64,000 nucleotides of DNA. It comes from Hyphomicrobium sp. GTDB taxonomy: Bacteria > Pseudomonadota > Alphaproteobacteria > Rhizobiales > Hyphomicrobiaceae. Position numbers and translations under genes: made by a program. Positions 44,062-53,671 of the stretch are shown piece after piece. Location of the stretch: NCBI GenBank assembly GCA_002928515.1, contig PERI01000001.1:372001-436000 (forward strand), read 5' to 3'. The notes beneath the pieces were generated by a model. It did no database searches, had not been told where the DNA came from, and was given only the letters and a program-made list of their open reading frames with translations. How positions within the stretch are numbered: position 1 is the stretch's first letter; each line of letters begins with the position of its first letter.

Positions 44062-44918
44062 GCGTTGACCTTTGATTGGGATGCCGATCGACGCGCGTAA
44101 ATAATCAGAGCTATGCCAATCGCGATCATCGGCAGCGAATAGAATTGACCTGCGGTGAAGGGCTCGATGTTCAATGGATGTCCCGCGTGCGGCTCCCGGT
44201 AGAATTCCGAAATCGACCGCGCCAAACCATAACCTAGGAGAAAAACGCCCGATATGAGACCAGGCTTTTTTAATGCATCGAAATGATGTGTCAGGATGCG
44301 TAGCACGATGAACAGCGCTAAGCCTTCCAATGCCGCTTCATAAAGCTGGCTGGGGTGGCGCGTTGCGGGCTCGACTTCGGGATGAAATTTAGCCGCGTCG
44401 GGAAAGACCATCGCCCACGGCACGTCACTGACGCGGCCAAACAGTTCACCGTTTATGAAGTTGGCAACGCGGCCAAAGAACAAGCCGATTGGATTGGCAG
44501 CGGTACAGATGTCCATAGTGGAGAGTGCGCTGTAGCCGTTGCGTTTTGCAAAAATGACGATGGCGATCGCGGATCCGAGTAACGCGCCATGGAAACTCAT
44601 GCCGCCTTTCCAGACGGCGGGAATATCGGAGAGGTTTGCGAAGTAGTAGCCAGGTTCATAAAACAGAACGAAACCAAGTCGGCCACCGAGTATGACGCCT
44701 GCGGTGATGTAAAGCAGAAGGTCATCGACTCGTTCGACAGGAAAGGGGGCCTTGCCGTTGGTCCATAAACTTGGCGCCGTTAAAAGGCGCCGCACATAGA
44801 GCCAACCCAGCAGAAGGCCTGCCATGTAGGAGAGCCCGTACCATTTGACGGCAAATGGGCCAATCTCCAGGGCGACAGGGTCAATGTGCGGAAATGCCAG
44901 GGCGGCGAGTGAGATCAT
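44058..44918 (-). CDS. lgt: Prolipoprotein diacylglyceryl transferase
   Basis: 286 residues with seven membrane helices. Adds diacylglyceryl from phosphatidylglycerol to lipobox Cys. Motifs: KWYGLSYMAGLLLGW, HGALLGSAIAI with the conserved His, GRVANFINGELFGRV and RSISEFYREPHAGH (the Lgt signature region). Starts the lgt-midA-pgeF unit. Substrates visible in this window include the lipoproteins at 40878 and 59102. Confidence 0.96.
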   Translation of the reverse strand: MISLAALAFPHIDPVALEIGPFAVKWYGLSYMAGLLLGWLYVRRLLTAPSLWTNGKAPFPVERVDDLLLYITAGVILGGRLGFVLFYEPGYYFANLSDIPAVWKGGMSFHGALLGSAIAIVIFAKRNGYSALSTMDICTAANPIGLFFGRVANFINGELFGRVSDVPWAMVFPDAAKFHPEVEPATRHPSQLYEAALEGLALFIVLRILTHHFDALKKPGLISGVFLLGYGLARSISEFYREPHAGHPLNIEPFTAGQFYSLPMIAIGIALIIYARRSASQSKVNA

Positions 44919-45146
44919 GCGTCTTGTCCTGGCTACTGATTATTCCATCATTAAACGCCTTAGCGCTGGCGTATGACAGCGGTTCTTTGGGATCGCTTTT
45001 ATAAAGTCAAGGCCAACCGTTTTGCCTCTTTAACCCAAATTTGGGATGGCACGGCGTGTAACTGGAGTATGATTGTAGGGGTGTCGCCTTGCTGGCATCT
45101 CATTTGTCTGCCATTTGTATTTATCATTCCCCATTCGAGACAAGTC

Positions 45147-45410
45147 ATGACCCAAACGACCAATCGTATCTTCGACGACTTTGCCAAGTTGATGACAGAT
45201 GCGGCAGGTGCCGCGGACGGGATGAAACGCGAAGCCGAGACGATGATTAAAGGTCAAGCAGAGCGGTTCCTTCGGGAGATGGATGTTGTGTCCCGCGAAG
45301 ACTTTGAAGCGGTCAAAGCTATGGCGCAGAAGGCACGCGAAGAAAACGAGGCATTGTCCAAACGCATTGCCGATCTCGAAGCGAAGTTATCGGGAACCAC
45401 ACCCGCTTAA
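45147..45410 (+). CDS. BMFP/UbiK-type accessory protein
   Basis: 87 residues from the ATG of MTQTTNRIFDDF. Helical throughout, with an amphipathic N-terminal region (LMTDAAGAADGMKREAETM) and a C-terminal coiled coil (VSREDFEAVKAMAQKAREEN, ALSKRIADLEAKL). The family helps ubiquinone synthesis under aerobic conditions and binds fatty acids or membranes. Divergent from lgt. Confidence 0.85.
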   Translation: MTQTTNRIFDDFAKLMTDAAGAADGMKREAETMIKGQAERFLREMDVVSREDFEAVKAMAQKAREENEALSKRIADLEAKLSGTTPA

Positions 45411-45751
45411 ACTTGCCACGATCATTTTTGCGCTCGATGTTTAGCTCTACAACTTATTGGGTTTGATCGAGTGGACTGGCGATATCCTCATTCGCCTGTT
45501 TATAGGTGCGCAACAACCGCCAAGTTCTCACCAGAAATCGCTGATATTTAAGCGCCCTGCGCGCGAATGCCCGTGGATAGAGACTTTGGCCGTGGACAAG
45601 GTTCAACCGTGTCCTCGCTTGCCTTGCGACTCGTCACTCGCTCTGTTTTCGTCCTGCGCATATTGCTGCGTTCATCTCGTGTTGGTTCGCGTCATAGGTC
45701 GCAAACGAGCAATTCGGCTCTGACGCGCACTGGCATAAGGAATGATCTTTC
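45411..45751. other. Gene-free stretch before the YbjN-domain gene
   Basis: 340 bases with no coding-like frame. It is pyrimidine-rich towards its right half (several ctcg/tcgc runs) and must hold the promoter of the YbjN gene. I see no hairpin or repeat that I would defend. Confidence 0.4.
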
Positions 45752-46249
45752 ATGGCATCCACGGAACGCAGCTATCAGCGGATTCACAATCCCATCGATC
45801 TGATCGAGCAGATTGCGCAAAGCCACGACTGGCCCTGCGATCGCTCTAGCGATGATGAGATGACGTTGATCGTGGCCGGAACGTGGGCCGACTATCATGT
45901 GTCGCTCAATTGGCGCGATGACTTGGAAGCTTTGCATTTGGCGTGCGCGTTCGATTTCCGTGTGCCTGACAATCGCCTGTCGGAAATGTATCGCCTGATT
46001 GCGCAGATCAACGAACAGCTATGGTTGGGGCACTTCGATTTATGGACACACGAAGGGCTCGTGATGTTCCGCCATGCGCTTTTGCTGAACGGGGCGGTTG
46101 CCACCACACATCAGTGCGAAGCGATGTTAAAGGCCGCCCTTGAAGGCTGTGAGCGCTATTATCAGGCCTTCCAGTTCGTCGTTTGGGCGGGTAAGGAAAG
46201 CCGTGAGGCATTGGTGTCCACGATGTTTGAGACCCACGGCCAGGCTTAA
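45752..46249 (+). CDS. YbjN domain-containing protein
   Basis: 165 residues, AAGGA ten bases before the ATG. The YbjN fold shows NPIDLIEQIAQSHDWPCDR, LIVAGTWADYHVSLNWRDDL (shown in part), LACAFDFRVP, LIAQINEQLWLGHFDLW and FRHALLLNG. YbjN-type proteins act in sensory or chaperone-like roles that are poorly defined. Followed closely by proC; the UbiK-YbjN-proC order is conserved in Hyphomicrobiales. Confidence 0.88.
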   Translation: MASTERSYQRIHNPIDLIEQIAQSHDWPCDRSSDDEMTLIVAGTWADYHVSLNWRDDLEALHLACAFDFRVPDNRLSEMYRLIAQINEQLWLGHFDLWTHEGLVMFRHALLLNGAVATTHQCEAMLKAALEGCERYYQAFQFVVWAGKESREALVSTMFETHGQA

Positions 46250-46285
46250 ATCGGGCGTGCCGAAGCTCTGGTGCCGTCCAATTTA

Positions 46286-47131
46286 ATGAGCGGACACAGT
46301 GCTATGGCTTTGCAAGTTAAAGGTCCTGTTATTCTGGCTGGGGCCGGGCATATGGGCGCTGCCATGTTGGCTGGTTGGCTCGCCCGTGGTCTCGATCCAC
46401 GACAGGTCATCATCCAAGATCCAGTCGTTCGCGGTGCTGCAGCCCTTCTCCAGCGTACCCACGGGTTGCGGGTTGAAACGTCGATTGCCAAGCTCGATGT
46501 GGCTCCGGCTGTGATCGTCGTCGCTGTTAAACCGCAGATGATGGATGACGTTTTTCCAGCACTCGCCAAGCTGGCAGGGCCGGCCACCGTTGTGCTTTCG
46601 ATTGCAGCGGGCAAGTCGATGGCCAGTTTTGAAAAATTCCTTCCGGCTCACGCGGCGGTGGTGCGCGCGATGCCGAATACTCCGGCTGCGATCGGTCGCG
46701 GTGTGACGGGTGCTGTTGCCAACGCCCATGTCTCGGCCGATCAGAGAGGGCTGTGCGATGAGTTGTTGCGCGCTGTTGGTGAAGTCGTCTGGTTGAACGA
46801 TGAGTCGCTGATCGATGCTGTGACGGCGGTGTCCGGGTCGGGTCCGGCCTATGTTTTTTTGCTGACCGAAGCCCTGGCTCAAGCTGGTCGTGCCGCGGGT
46901 CTCGATCATGATACCGCACTCCGTCTTGCGCGTGCGACGGTGTCAGGGGCCGGTGAGCTTATGAATCGGTCGGATGTCGATCCCGCAACGCTACGGCAGA
47001 ACGTAACCTCGCCAGGTGGGACCACCGCAGCCGCACTTGCCGTTTTGATGCGGTCAAACCATGGGCTTCAAGATTTGCTGACAGAAGCGGTCTTGGCTGC
47101 GAAACAGCGAGGCCGCGAACTTGGACGCTGA
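46286..47131 (+). CDS. proC: Pyrroline-5-carboxylate reductase
   Basis: 281 residues from ATG 46286; GTG 46271 and ATG 46304 are possible, none with a strong ribosome-binding site. Last step of proline synthesis. NAD(P)-binding AGAGHMGAAMLAGWL at the N-terminus, VVAVKPQMMDDV, VVRAMPNTPAAIGRGVTG and the C-terminal signature DAVTAVSGSGPAYVF and LRQNVTSPGGTTAAAL. Confidence 0.94.
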   Translation: MSGHSAMALQVKGPVILAGAGHMGAAMLAGWLARGLDPRQVIIQDPVVRGAAALLQRTHGLRVETSIAKLDVAPAVIVVAVKPQMMDDVFPALAKLAGPATVVLSIAAGKSMASFEKFLPAHAAVVRAMPNTPAAIGRGVTGAVANAHVSADQRGLCDELLRAVGEVVWLNDESLIDAVTAVSGSGPAYVFLLTEALAQAGRAAGLDHDTALRLARATVSGAGELMNRSDVDPATLRQNVTSPGGTTAAALAVLMRSNHGLQDLLTEAVLAAKQRGRELGR

Positions 47132-47418
47132 TCCCGGCTGGGGAAAGGGGCGTCCAGGCTCACGGCCCGCATGTGCGATACAACCATCCTTGAATGAACT
47201 AACCGACGTATCGGCCGAAGCTCACGGCGCTCAAGGACAACGAATAAACCGGATAAAGCCTTAGTTCTGGGAGGACACACAGAGCCATGGCGAAAGAGAA
47301 CGTTGGTCAATTCGTTAAACTGATACTGTAACTTCATAACATAACATTCAAATCACGAACGCGTGTAGACTGAAAAAAATTTCAGCGTCAGTGGATTTAT
47401 TTGTTATTTGTCAATCTC
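47132..47418. other. Intergenic region after proC, with a tiny possible ORF
   Basis: 287 bases between convergent proC and the histidine kinase gene. It contains GGGAGG (47269-47274), then at 47287-47331 a 14-codon frame reading MAKENVGQFVKLIL; spacing of 12 bases is long. At 47370-47385 CTGAAA / TTTCAG forms a small AT-rich hairpin near the kinase stop. Nothing else seen. Confidence 0.3.
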
Positions 47419-48858
47419 TTACATTGGCAAAGAGATGATAGCTCGCAGCCCACCCATCGAACTTTCGCCGAGTGCAATCTCCCCACCGTGGCTTTTGGCA
47501 ATGTCGCGAGCGATGGCTAACCCTAAGCCGCTATTGCCTTCGTCCTGATTGCGAGAATGGTCGAGGCGGTAGAAGGGGCGGAAAACGTTTTCTCGTTCGG
47601 ATGCGGGAATACCCGGACCGTTATCATCGACTTCAATGCGGACCCACTGACCTTCCGTTGCAGCCCGGATGACGATCTGATCGCCAAAGCGCGCGGCATT
47701 GCTGACGAGGTTTGTGATCGCGCGCTTCAAGGCTTGGCGTTTGAGAGGTAGGACGATATCGCCGCGACGTTTGCGGATTTTAAGATCGATGTTGGCGCCG
47801 AATATCTGGCTGTCTTCGTAAATCTCAGTGAGCAATTCGCGCAAGTTGGTCGGCTTGGCTTCCTCGCCGCCGTCGCCTTTGGCGAAGGCCAGATAGTCCT
47901 CCAGCATGTGCTGCATTTCATCGACGTCGGACGAGAGAGCGCGCGCCTCCGGCGTGTCACCCAACAGTGCAAGTTCGAGTTTGAAGCGCGTCAAAACCGT
48001 TCGCAGGTCATGACTGACGCCGGCTAACATGGTCGTGCGCTGTTCGACATGCGTTGTAATGCGGTCGCGCATCTGAAGAAACGCTTGCGCGGCTTGGCGT
48101 ACTTCACGGGCACCCCGCGCGCGAAAATCATCAGGGATTGCGCGTCCTTTTCCGAACGCGTCAGCCGCATCGGCAAGGCGTAAAATTGGTCTGATCTGGT
48201 TGCGTAGAAATAGAATTGCGACGGTCAAGAGGATGACCGAAGTGCCGACCATCCAAAGCAGAAAAATATGCGAGTTGGATGCATAGGTCTGGCTGCGTGT
48301 CGCAACGAAACGCAAAATCGCATCGTCGTGTTTCACGCGAATTTCGACATTGCGGGTTTCGCCAACGGTGTCGATCCAAAACGGCAATTGTACGTGTCGG
48401 CGCAATTCGTTCGACAGGGCACGATCGAGGAGCGCGAAGAACGGCTTTGGACCAGGCGGCGGTAGGTCGCCAGATGGCAAGATTTCGAGACGGAGTGCTA
48501 AACGATCGCGAGCTAAATCGATGATCTTTTGCGCATTTGCATCTTTTGCAGCGCGATCCGGGTTGGTGTTGTTGTTGTTGTAAATGTCGATCAACGCTGC
48601 GATGTCGCGCGCGGTGGCTTCCGATAGGCGTCGCGTCACGGCTTGCCAATGGCGTTCCATGAAGGCGAACGCGATGACTCCTTCGAGGACGACAATTGGC
48701 GTGATGATGATGAGGAGGGCGCGCGCATAAAGGCCTTTGGGCAAGAACTCGGATAGGATGAGACCGGCCTGTGTTACGCCAGGATGAGCGCGCAAGCGTT
48801 TGTACCAGGCCTTCACCCGTGTCGGCACGTCAGAGCTTGTGTCGCGCACGAGGACCAT
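47419..48858 (-). CDS. Sensor histidine kinase, EnvZ-like
   Basis: 479 residues from an ATG with AAGG five bases upstream. Membrane helix near residues 47-70 (ALLIIITPIVVLEGVIAFAF), a periplasmic domain of about 130 residues, a second helix (WMVGTSVILLTVAILFL), HAMP, then the H-box SHDLRTVLTRF, the N-box NLVSNAARFG, G1 DDNGPGIP and G2 GNSGLGLAIA. The H-box has Val where nearly all kinases have Pro after the Arg-Thr. Partner of the regulator at 48909, on the same strand. Confidence 0.92.
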   Translation of the reverse strand: MVLVRDTSSDVPTRVKAWYKRLRAHPGVTQAGLILSEFLPKGLYARALLIIITPIVVLEGVIAFAFMERHWQAVTRRLSEATARDIAALIDIYNNNNTNPDRAAKDANAQKIIDLARDRLALRLEILPSGDLPPPGPKPFFALLDRALSNELRRHVQLPFWIDTVGETRNVEIRVKHDDAILRFVATRSQTYASNSHIFLLWMVGTSVILLTVAILFLRNQIRPILRLADAADAFGKGRAIPDDFRARGAREVRQAAQAFLQMRDRITTHVEQRTTMLAGVSHDLRTVLTRFKLELALLGDTPEARALSSDVDEMQHMLEDYLAFAKGDGGEEAKPTNLRELLTEIYEDSQIFGANIDLKIRKRRGDIVLPLKRQALKRAITNLVSNAARFGDQIVIRAATEGQWVRIEVDDNGPGIPASERENVFRPFYRLDHSRNQDEGNSGLGLAIARDIAKSHGGEIALGESSMGGLRAIISLPM

Positions 48859-48908
48859 AAAAACCTTATGTACGCTGTTGGGAGCGCAGTTGAATGCGCT
48901 CAGCAATC

Positions 48909-49652
48909 CTAATCGGTGTAGAGGATGTAGCCTTTACCGCGGACCGTTTGAAGATAAATTGGATTGGAAGGGTCGCTTTCAATCTTGCGGCGCAATCGAT
49001 TGATTTGCACGTCAATGGCCCGCTCACTGCCGGTATTCTCATCGTTAGCGAGTTCATGGCGTGGCACAGGCACGCCAATGCGCTGGGCAAAATGGCGCAT
49101 CATGTCTCGTTCACGTTCGGTCAATTTGATCGATTCTTCATCGCGCTTGAGTTCACCTCGAGTGAGATTGAATACGCACGGCCCCATACGAATGTCATCG
49201 CGAACTCCGGCTGGAGCTTGTCCGCGCCGTAATATATTGCGGATGCGCAATAACAACTCGCGCGGTTCGAATGGCTTTGACACGTAATCGTCAACGCCCG
49301 CTTCTAGCCCCAGTATGCGATCTTCTGTTTCAGTCAAAGCCGTCAGCATGCAGATTGGGACGGGGCGCGTCGCTTTCAGATCGCGCGCCAGTGTCAACCC
49401 GGATTCGCCCGGCATCATGACATCGAGGAGTACGAGGTCGAACGCGAGGCCACGCATCGCAGAACGCGCAGCAGCGGCATCGGCTGCGGTCGTCACGCGG
49501 AAACCGTTGCCGGTTAAAAAGCGAGCTAGCAGAGTTCGGATTTTTTGGTCGTCATCAACGATCAGAATATGGGGCGCGTTGTCAGGCAACGGTTCGCATT
49601 TTGCAGGTGTCGAATTATTCATTGTTGGCGTTATGACAGGTTGCGTTTTCAT
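48909..49652 (-). CDS. petR: OmpR-family response regulator, PetR-like
   Basis: 247 residues; the ATG overlaps the preceding stop (ATGA). Receiver domain with the acidic pair DDD near residue 34, phospho-acceptor Asp in LVLLDVMMPGESG, TALTETEDR and the Lys in YVSKPFEP. C-terminal winged helix with SERAIDVQINRLRRKIE and TVRGKGYIL. The MarR - OmpR - kinase order beside ilvE is that of petP-petR, whose PetR is needed for petABC expression in Rhodobacter capsulatus. Function here inferred. Confidence 0.85.
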   Translation of the reverse strand: MKTQPVITPTMNNSTPAKCEPLPDNAPHILIVDDDQKIRTLLARFLTGNGFRVTTAADAAAARSAMRGLAFDLVLLDVMMPGESGLTLARDLKATRPVPICMLTALTETEDRILGLEAGVDDYVSKPFEPRELLLRIRNILRRGQAPAGVRDDIRMGPCVFNLTRGELKRDEESIKLTERERDMMRHFAQRIGVPVPRHELANDENTGSERAIDVQINRLRRKIESDPSNPIYLQTVRGKGYILYTD

Positions 49653-50275
49653 TCGCTATTTCCAAGTCCGCCGCGCGCGGCGTGATGACCTGCCCCCATT
49701 AATAGAGCTTCAACGCTTGGACGATCTTCATCGGCAATCATGGCAAACAGAAATTTCTGTGTCAGGATTTCTGCGCCAGCGCCTGCATCAATCAGCGCCA
49801 TTTCTAGCCGCTTAACCTGAATGTTTGTCAACTTGTCGGTTAATCGTGATCCTTTTGCGGATACATAAAGGCGTCTTTCTCGGCGATCTTCGCTGCCAGC
49901 ACGTTGAATAATAAAGCCTTCGTCTATTAATTGCTTCAGAACGCGTGCCAAGCTTTGTTTTGTGATTTTCAAGATGTCGAGAAGTTCGGCAACTTTGAGG
50001 CCTGGATTGCGATGTACGAAATGCAATACGCGGTGATGGGCGCGGCCAAATCCATATTGTGAAAGTATCGTATCAGGATCGCAGGTGAAATCGCGATAGG
50101 CGAAATAGAAAAGTTCAGCAAACGCGACGAGATCGAAGCGTGGCAGTGCCTCAGTGCCATGACTGGGCTTTGCGATTTTCCCGCTGCCATTGGACGGAAT
50201 TACCGGCCCTGACTGGGGGGACGTTTGCCGTGCCGATTGGGGCCGTGATGGGCGATTGGAAATTATGTCAGCCAT
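49649..50275 (-). CDS. petP: MarR family regulator, PetP-like
   Basis: 208 residues. The first 45 residues are Ser/Pro/Gln-rich and probably disordered. The winged helix follows: FGRAHHRVLHFVHRNPGLKV, LLDILKITKQSLARVLKQL (recognition helix) and the wing GSEDRRERRLYVSAKG. Position directly before the response regulator with overlapping codons matches petP. In the Rhodobacter pair, PetP acts with PetR; here the targets are unknown. Confidence 0.85.
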   Translation of the reverse strand: MADIISNRPSRPQSARQTSPQSGPVIPSNGSGKIAKPSHGTEALPRFDLVAFAELFYFAYRDFTCDPDTILSQYGFGRAHHRVLHFVHRNPGLKVAELLDILKITKQSLARVLKQLIDEGFIIQRAGSEDRRERRLYVSAKGSRLTDKLTNIQVKRLEMALIDAGAGAEILTQKFLFAMIADEDRPSVEALLMGAGHHAARGGLGNSE

Positions 50276-50488
50276 GTTGACTTATTGGCCTTGATTGTTA
50301 CAGGTTTCAAGTCAAATCAATTAAGAAATCGCGCTCGCGAACGTCTTGCCGTCGCTCCATTGTGCGTCTATGGCTCTGCGAAGCAAGTTTTAGTTTAGCC
50401 AAATGTGCGGCCATGAAAATAGCCTGTGTACATTGGTAAAGACTGCGGATTAGTCGTTGGCGATCTTTTTTTAGGGACAATGGACGGC

Positions 50489-51382
50489 ATGGCAGACTTG
50501 GTTCCTTATCACGATCGCGACGGCTTGATTTGGTTTGATGGTGATTTGCTGCCTTGGCGGGATGCAAAGGTGCATGTCCTTACGCACGCCCTGCACTATG
50601 CCAGCGCCGTGTTCGAAGGCGAGCGCGCGTACGACGGCGAAATTTTTAAATTGAGCGAGCACTCGCAGCGCCTCATCGACGGGGCCAAGATTATGGATTT
50701 CGAGATACCATACACGGTTGATCAAATTGATCAGGCTTGTCGCGACGTTGTTAAGGCAAATCATTTGTCCGACTGCTACGTGCGCCCGCTCGCATGGCGT
50801 GGAAGCGAGCAGATGGGTGTTTCGGCGCAAATGTCGAAAGTACATCTGGCCGTCGCGGCTTGGAATTGGGGATCTTATTTTCCCATGGAGCAGCGTCTGA
50901 AAGGAATAAGGCTCACCCACGCCACATATCGGCGACCTGATCCTGCGTGTGCGCCGTGCAAGGCAAAGGCTGCCGGTCTGTATATGATCTGCACGATCGA
51001 AAAGCATCGCGCTGAACGCGCCGGATACTCCGATGCATTAATGCTCGATTATCGTGGTCGTGTCGCTGAGTGCACCGGCGCGAATGTATTTCTCATCAAA
51101 GACGGCGTGATCCACACGCCCGATCCCGATTGCTTCCTGGACGGCATCACACGGCGCACCGTGATTGCACTTGCGAAGGCGCGCGGCATTGAGGTCGTCG
51201 AGCGCGCCATCATGCCAGAAGAGCTTGGTACATTTAGCGAATGCTTTATCACCGGTACAGCTGCCGAGGTTACGCCGGTATCCGAGATCGGAACGTTCAG
51301 ATATCAACCAAGCGCGATTAGCGAAGCTTTGCTGAACGACTACATGGCGCTTGTGCGTCCCAAAGCGCGCGCGGTGGCATAA
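50489..51382 (+). CDS. ilvE: Branched-chain amino acid aminotransferase
   Basis: 297 residues from ATG 50489 (ATG 50480 possible). Fold type IV PLP enzyme. Motifs: HALHYASAVFEGERAYDG, RPLAWRGSEQMGV, the PLP-lysine region CKAKAAGLYMICTIEKHRAE (shown in part), GYSDALMLDYRGRVAECTGANVF (shown in part: DYRGRVAECTGANVF) and FITGTAAEVTPV. Divergent from petP, 210 bases apart, a conserved arrangement. Confidence 0.93.
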   Translation: MADLVPYHDRDGLIWFDGDLLPWRDAKVHVLTHALHYASAVFEGERAYDGEIFKLSEHSQRLIDGAKIMDFEIPYTVDQIDQACRDVVKANHLSDCYVRPLAWRGSEQMGVSAQMSKVHLAVAAWNWGSYFPMEQRLKGIRLTHATYRRPDPACAPCKAKAAGLYMICTIEKHRAERAGYSDALMLDYRGRVAECTGANVFLIKDGVIHTPDPDCFLDGITRRTVIALAKARGIEVVERAIMPEELGTFSECFITGTAAEVTPVSEIGTFRYQPSAISEALLNDYMALVRPKARAVA

Positions 51383-51610
51383 TAGTATGCTTTCTTCGAT
51401 GATGTCATGACGCACTTTTAATTATCGGAAGTGATGTGCGTATTATTTTATAGAAGATCAGACCAATTTGAGAGCAGCGACCGAAGGCGTCGATAAATTC
51501 TCGCATGTATGATATGGCGTGTTCTTGCGCGTGCGCTAAATCTCTAGCTATGTCGCAAGGTAATGGCTTCGTATTTTTGTTGCTGACAGGGAAACTAAAA
51601 TCAAATTCGG

Positions 51611-51853
51611 TTATTTGCGAAAGATGATTGGAGCACATGCGACGCCCGCAAATAGCGCCGTGGCAACGCCGCACAACATAAGTGCTGAGCGCTCAATGTC
51701 AGCACCCGCCAAATTGGCCATACCAGCTATAATTCCAGTCCAGAAAATAGCAGGTGTTAAGCTCGCAATCATCAGTCCAATGACGCGAGGGCGAAGATCG
51801 TAGTCATTCTGTATCTGGGCAGTTATCGTGATGCGCTCAGATCTTACAGCCAT
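51611..51853 (-). CDS. Small membrane protein, two predicted helices
   Basis: 80 residues. GAGG lies five bases before the ATG. After a polar N-terminus (MAVRSERITITAQIQNDYD) come two hydrophobic segments, VIGLMIASLTPAIFWTGIIAG and LMLCGVATALFAGVACAPIIF, and a short basic end. No recognised family. Alone between ilvE and the FAD oxidoreductase gene. Confidence 0.6.
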   Translation of the reverse strand: MAVRSERITITAQIQNDYDLRPRVIGLMIASLTPAIFWTGIIAGMANLAGADIERSALMLCGVATALFAGVACAPIIFRK

Positions 51854-52054
51854 GCCGTCCTCGCTCGCCTAACGAAGGCTTCGTTCGGTTGAATACGACG
51901 CTAGACTGACTCCATAAACGATTCGTTAAACCAACTCATTTCGTTACAATACGTTCCAATTAGGTCGAGACGTATTGCTCATGACGAGTTATCAACGCCT
52001 GCTTGTGTCAGTGCGCACATGCTATTTCGTCAGTCATTACGCGACAAGTTTGGC

Positions 52055-53671
52055 ATGAGATCAGATATCTACGATGTAGTGATTGTTGGTGGCGGCCATA
52101 ACGGATTAACCACAGCCGCGTATCTTGCGCGTGCCGGTCTGCGCACAATTGTTCTGGAGAAAAATGCTGTCGTTGGCGGGGCTGCGGTAACGGAAGAATT
52201 TGCGCCGGGCTTTCGAAATTCTGTCGCGTCCTATACGGTCAGCCTCCTCAATCCTAAGGTCATTGCAGATCTTGAATTGCAGCGATTTGGACTGGAGATC
52301 GTCGAGCGTCCGCAGGGAAATTTTTGGCCGATCGATGCGACGAACAGTGTGCAGTTGCCTTATAATTTTGCCGGTCGCGTTGCTGCCATAGCGAAGTTAT
52401 CGGCCCGAGATGCGGAAGCTTATCCGCGTTACGATGCTGCGCTTGAACGCTCGGCCAATGTTTTGCGAGATCTCATCACGAGAACGCCGCCCAACGTTGG
52501 TGGCGGGATCCTCGATCTGATCAAGGGTGGGGTGATTGGGCGACGCATGCTCGGTCTTTCTCTTGCAGATCAGCGTCAGTTGCTGGAACTCTTTACTTCG
52601 AGCGCTGCTGATTTTCTCAGTCGATGGTTTGAGAACGATACCGTCAAGGCGATGTTTGCATTCGATGGGATTGTTGGTGCGTACGCTTCTCCCAGCATGC
52701 CAGGTACGGCGTACGTCCTTCTTCATCATTGTTTCGGCGAGGTGAACGGCAAGTCAGGTGTGTGGGGGCACGCGATCGGTGGCATGGGTGCGATCACGCA
52801 GGCGATGGCCAAATCTGCGATCGCAAGCGGTGCTGAGGTGCGCACCGATGCACAGGTCGAGCGCATCGTGACCGAGAAGGGTCGTGCCACAGGCGTCGCA
52901 TTGGCGTCGGGGGAGATGATACAAGCGCGCAGTGTTGCCGCGAACGTCAGTCCCAAGTTGTTATTTCGCGATTTGATTGCTGATGGTGATATCGATGACG
53001 CGTTGCGTGAGCCTTTTATTGCAATCAAAACAGGTTCTGCAACGTTCCGTATGAATGTAGCCTTGTCAGAGCTGCCTGATTTTACGTGTCGGCCTGGAAC
53101 GCACGGCCAAAATCACCATGCAGCCGGTATCATCATCGGCGCGTCGATGGACTACCTCGAACGCGCTTATATTGACGCGCGCATGTCGGGATGGTCGAAG
53201 GCGCCGGTGATCGAAATGTTGATTCCTTCAACTTTGGACGACACTCTGGCTCCACCCGGCCAGCATGTCGCCAGTCTTTTCGTCCAACATGTTGCGCCAC
53301 ATTTGCCGGATGGTCGTAGCTGGGCGAACCCGGAAGAGAGGCAAGCGTTTGCCGATGTTGTCATTGAGACGATGAGCCTGCATGCGCCGAACTTCAGAAG
53401 CGCTGTGCTACATCGACAGATCTTATCACCGCTCGATTTGGAGCGTCGCTTTGGTTTGATCGATGGCGATATTTTTCACGGGCAACTCCATCTCGGTCAG
53501 TTGTTTTCTGCACGTCCTGTCCTAGGTCATGCCAACTATCGCATGCCGGTTTCAGGTCTCTATTTATGCGGGTCGGGTGCGCATCCTGGTGGGGGTGTGA
53601 CTGGCGTGCCGGGTATGAACGCGGCGCGCGAAATCCTGCGCGATCTAAAGCCGATGAGAAGGCTGACTTAA
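52055..53671 (+). CDS. FAD-dependent oxidoreductase, phytoene desaturase/PYROXD2-like
   Basis: 538 residues from the ATG of [12 protein letters not shown]; an ATG 36 bases upstream is also open. N-terminal dinucleotide-binding [21 protein letters not shown] with [16 protein letters not shown], the middle region [35 protein letters not shown] and the C-terminal flavin-binding [20 protein letters not shown]. Members are amine-oxidase-like desaturases; substrate unknown. Not next to carotenoid genes. Its stop abuts the arfB start (TAAATG). Confidence 0.88.
   Translation: MRSDIYDVVIVGGGHNGLTTAAYLARAGLRTIVLEKNAVVGGAAVTEEFAPGFRNSVASYTVSLLNPKVIADLELQRFGLEIVERPQGNFWPIDATNSVQLPYNFAGRVAAIAKLSARDAEAYPRYDAALERSANVLRDLITRTPPNVGGGILDLIKGGVIGRRMLGLSLADQRQLLELFTSSAADFLSRWFENDTVKAMFAFDGIVGAYASPSMPGTAYVLLHHCFGEVNGKSGVWGHAIGGMGAITQAMAKSAIASGAEVRTDAQVERIVTEKGRATGVALASGEMIQARSVAANVSPKLLFRDLIADGDIDDALREPFIAIKTGSATFRMNVALSELPDFTCRPGTHGQNHHAAGIIIGASMDYLERAYIDARMSGWSKAPVIEMLIPSTLDDTLAPPGQHVASLFVQHVAPHLPDGRSWANPEERQAFADVVIETMSLHAPNFRSAVLHRQILSPLDLERRFGLIDGDIFHGQLHLGQLFSARPVLGHANYRMPVSGLYLCGSGAHPGGGVTGVPGMNAAREILRDLKPMRRLT

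Noticed and set aside
47068-47337. 89-codon minus frame overlapping the proC end
   Set aside because: Arg-rich shadow of proC extended into intergenic DNA, without a start signal.
51405-51674. 89-codon minus frame between ilvE and the small membrane gene
   Set aside because: No ribosome-binding site, no hydrophobic or domain pattern, and it overlaps the better supported gene at 51611.
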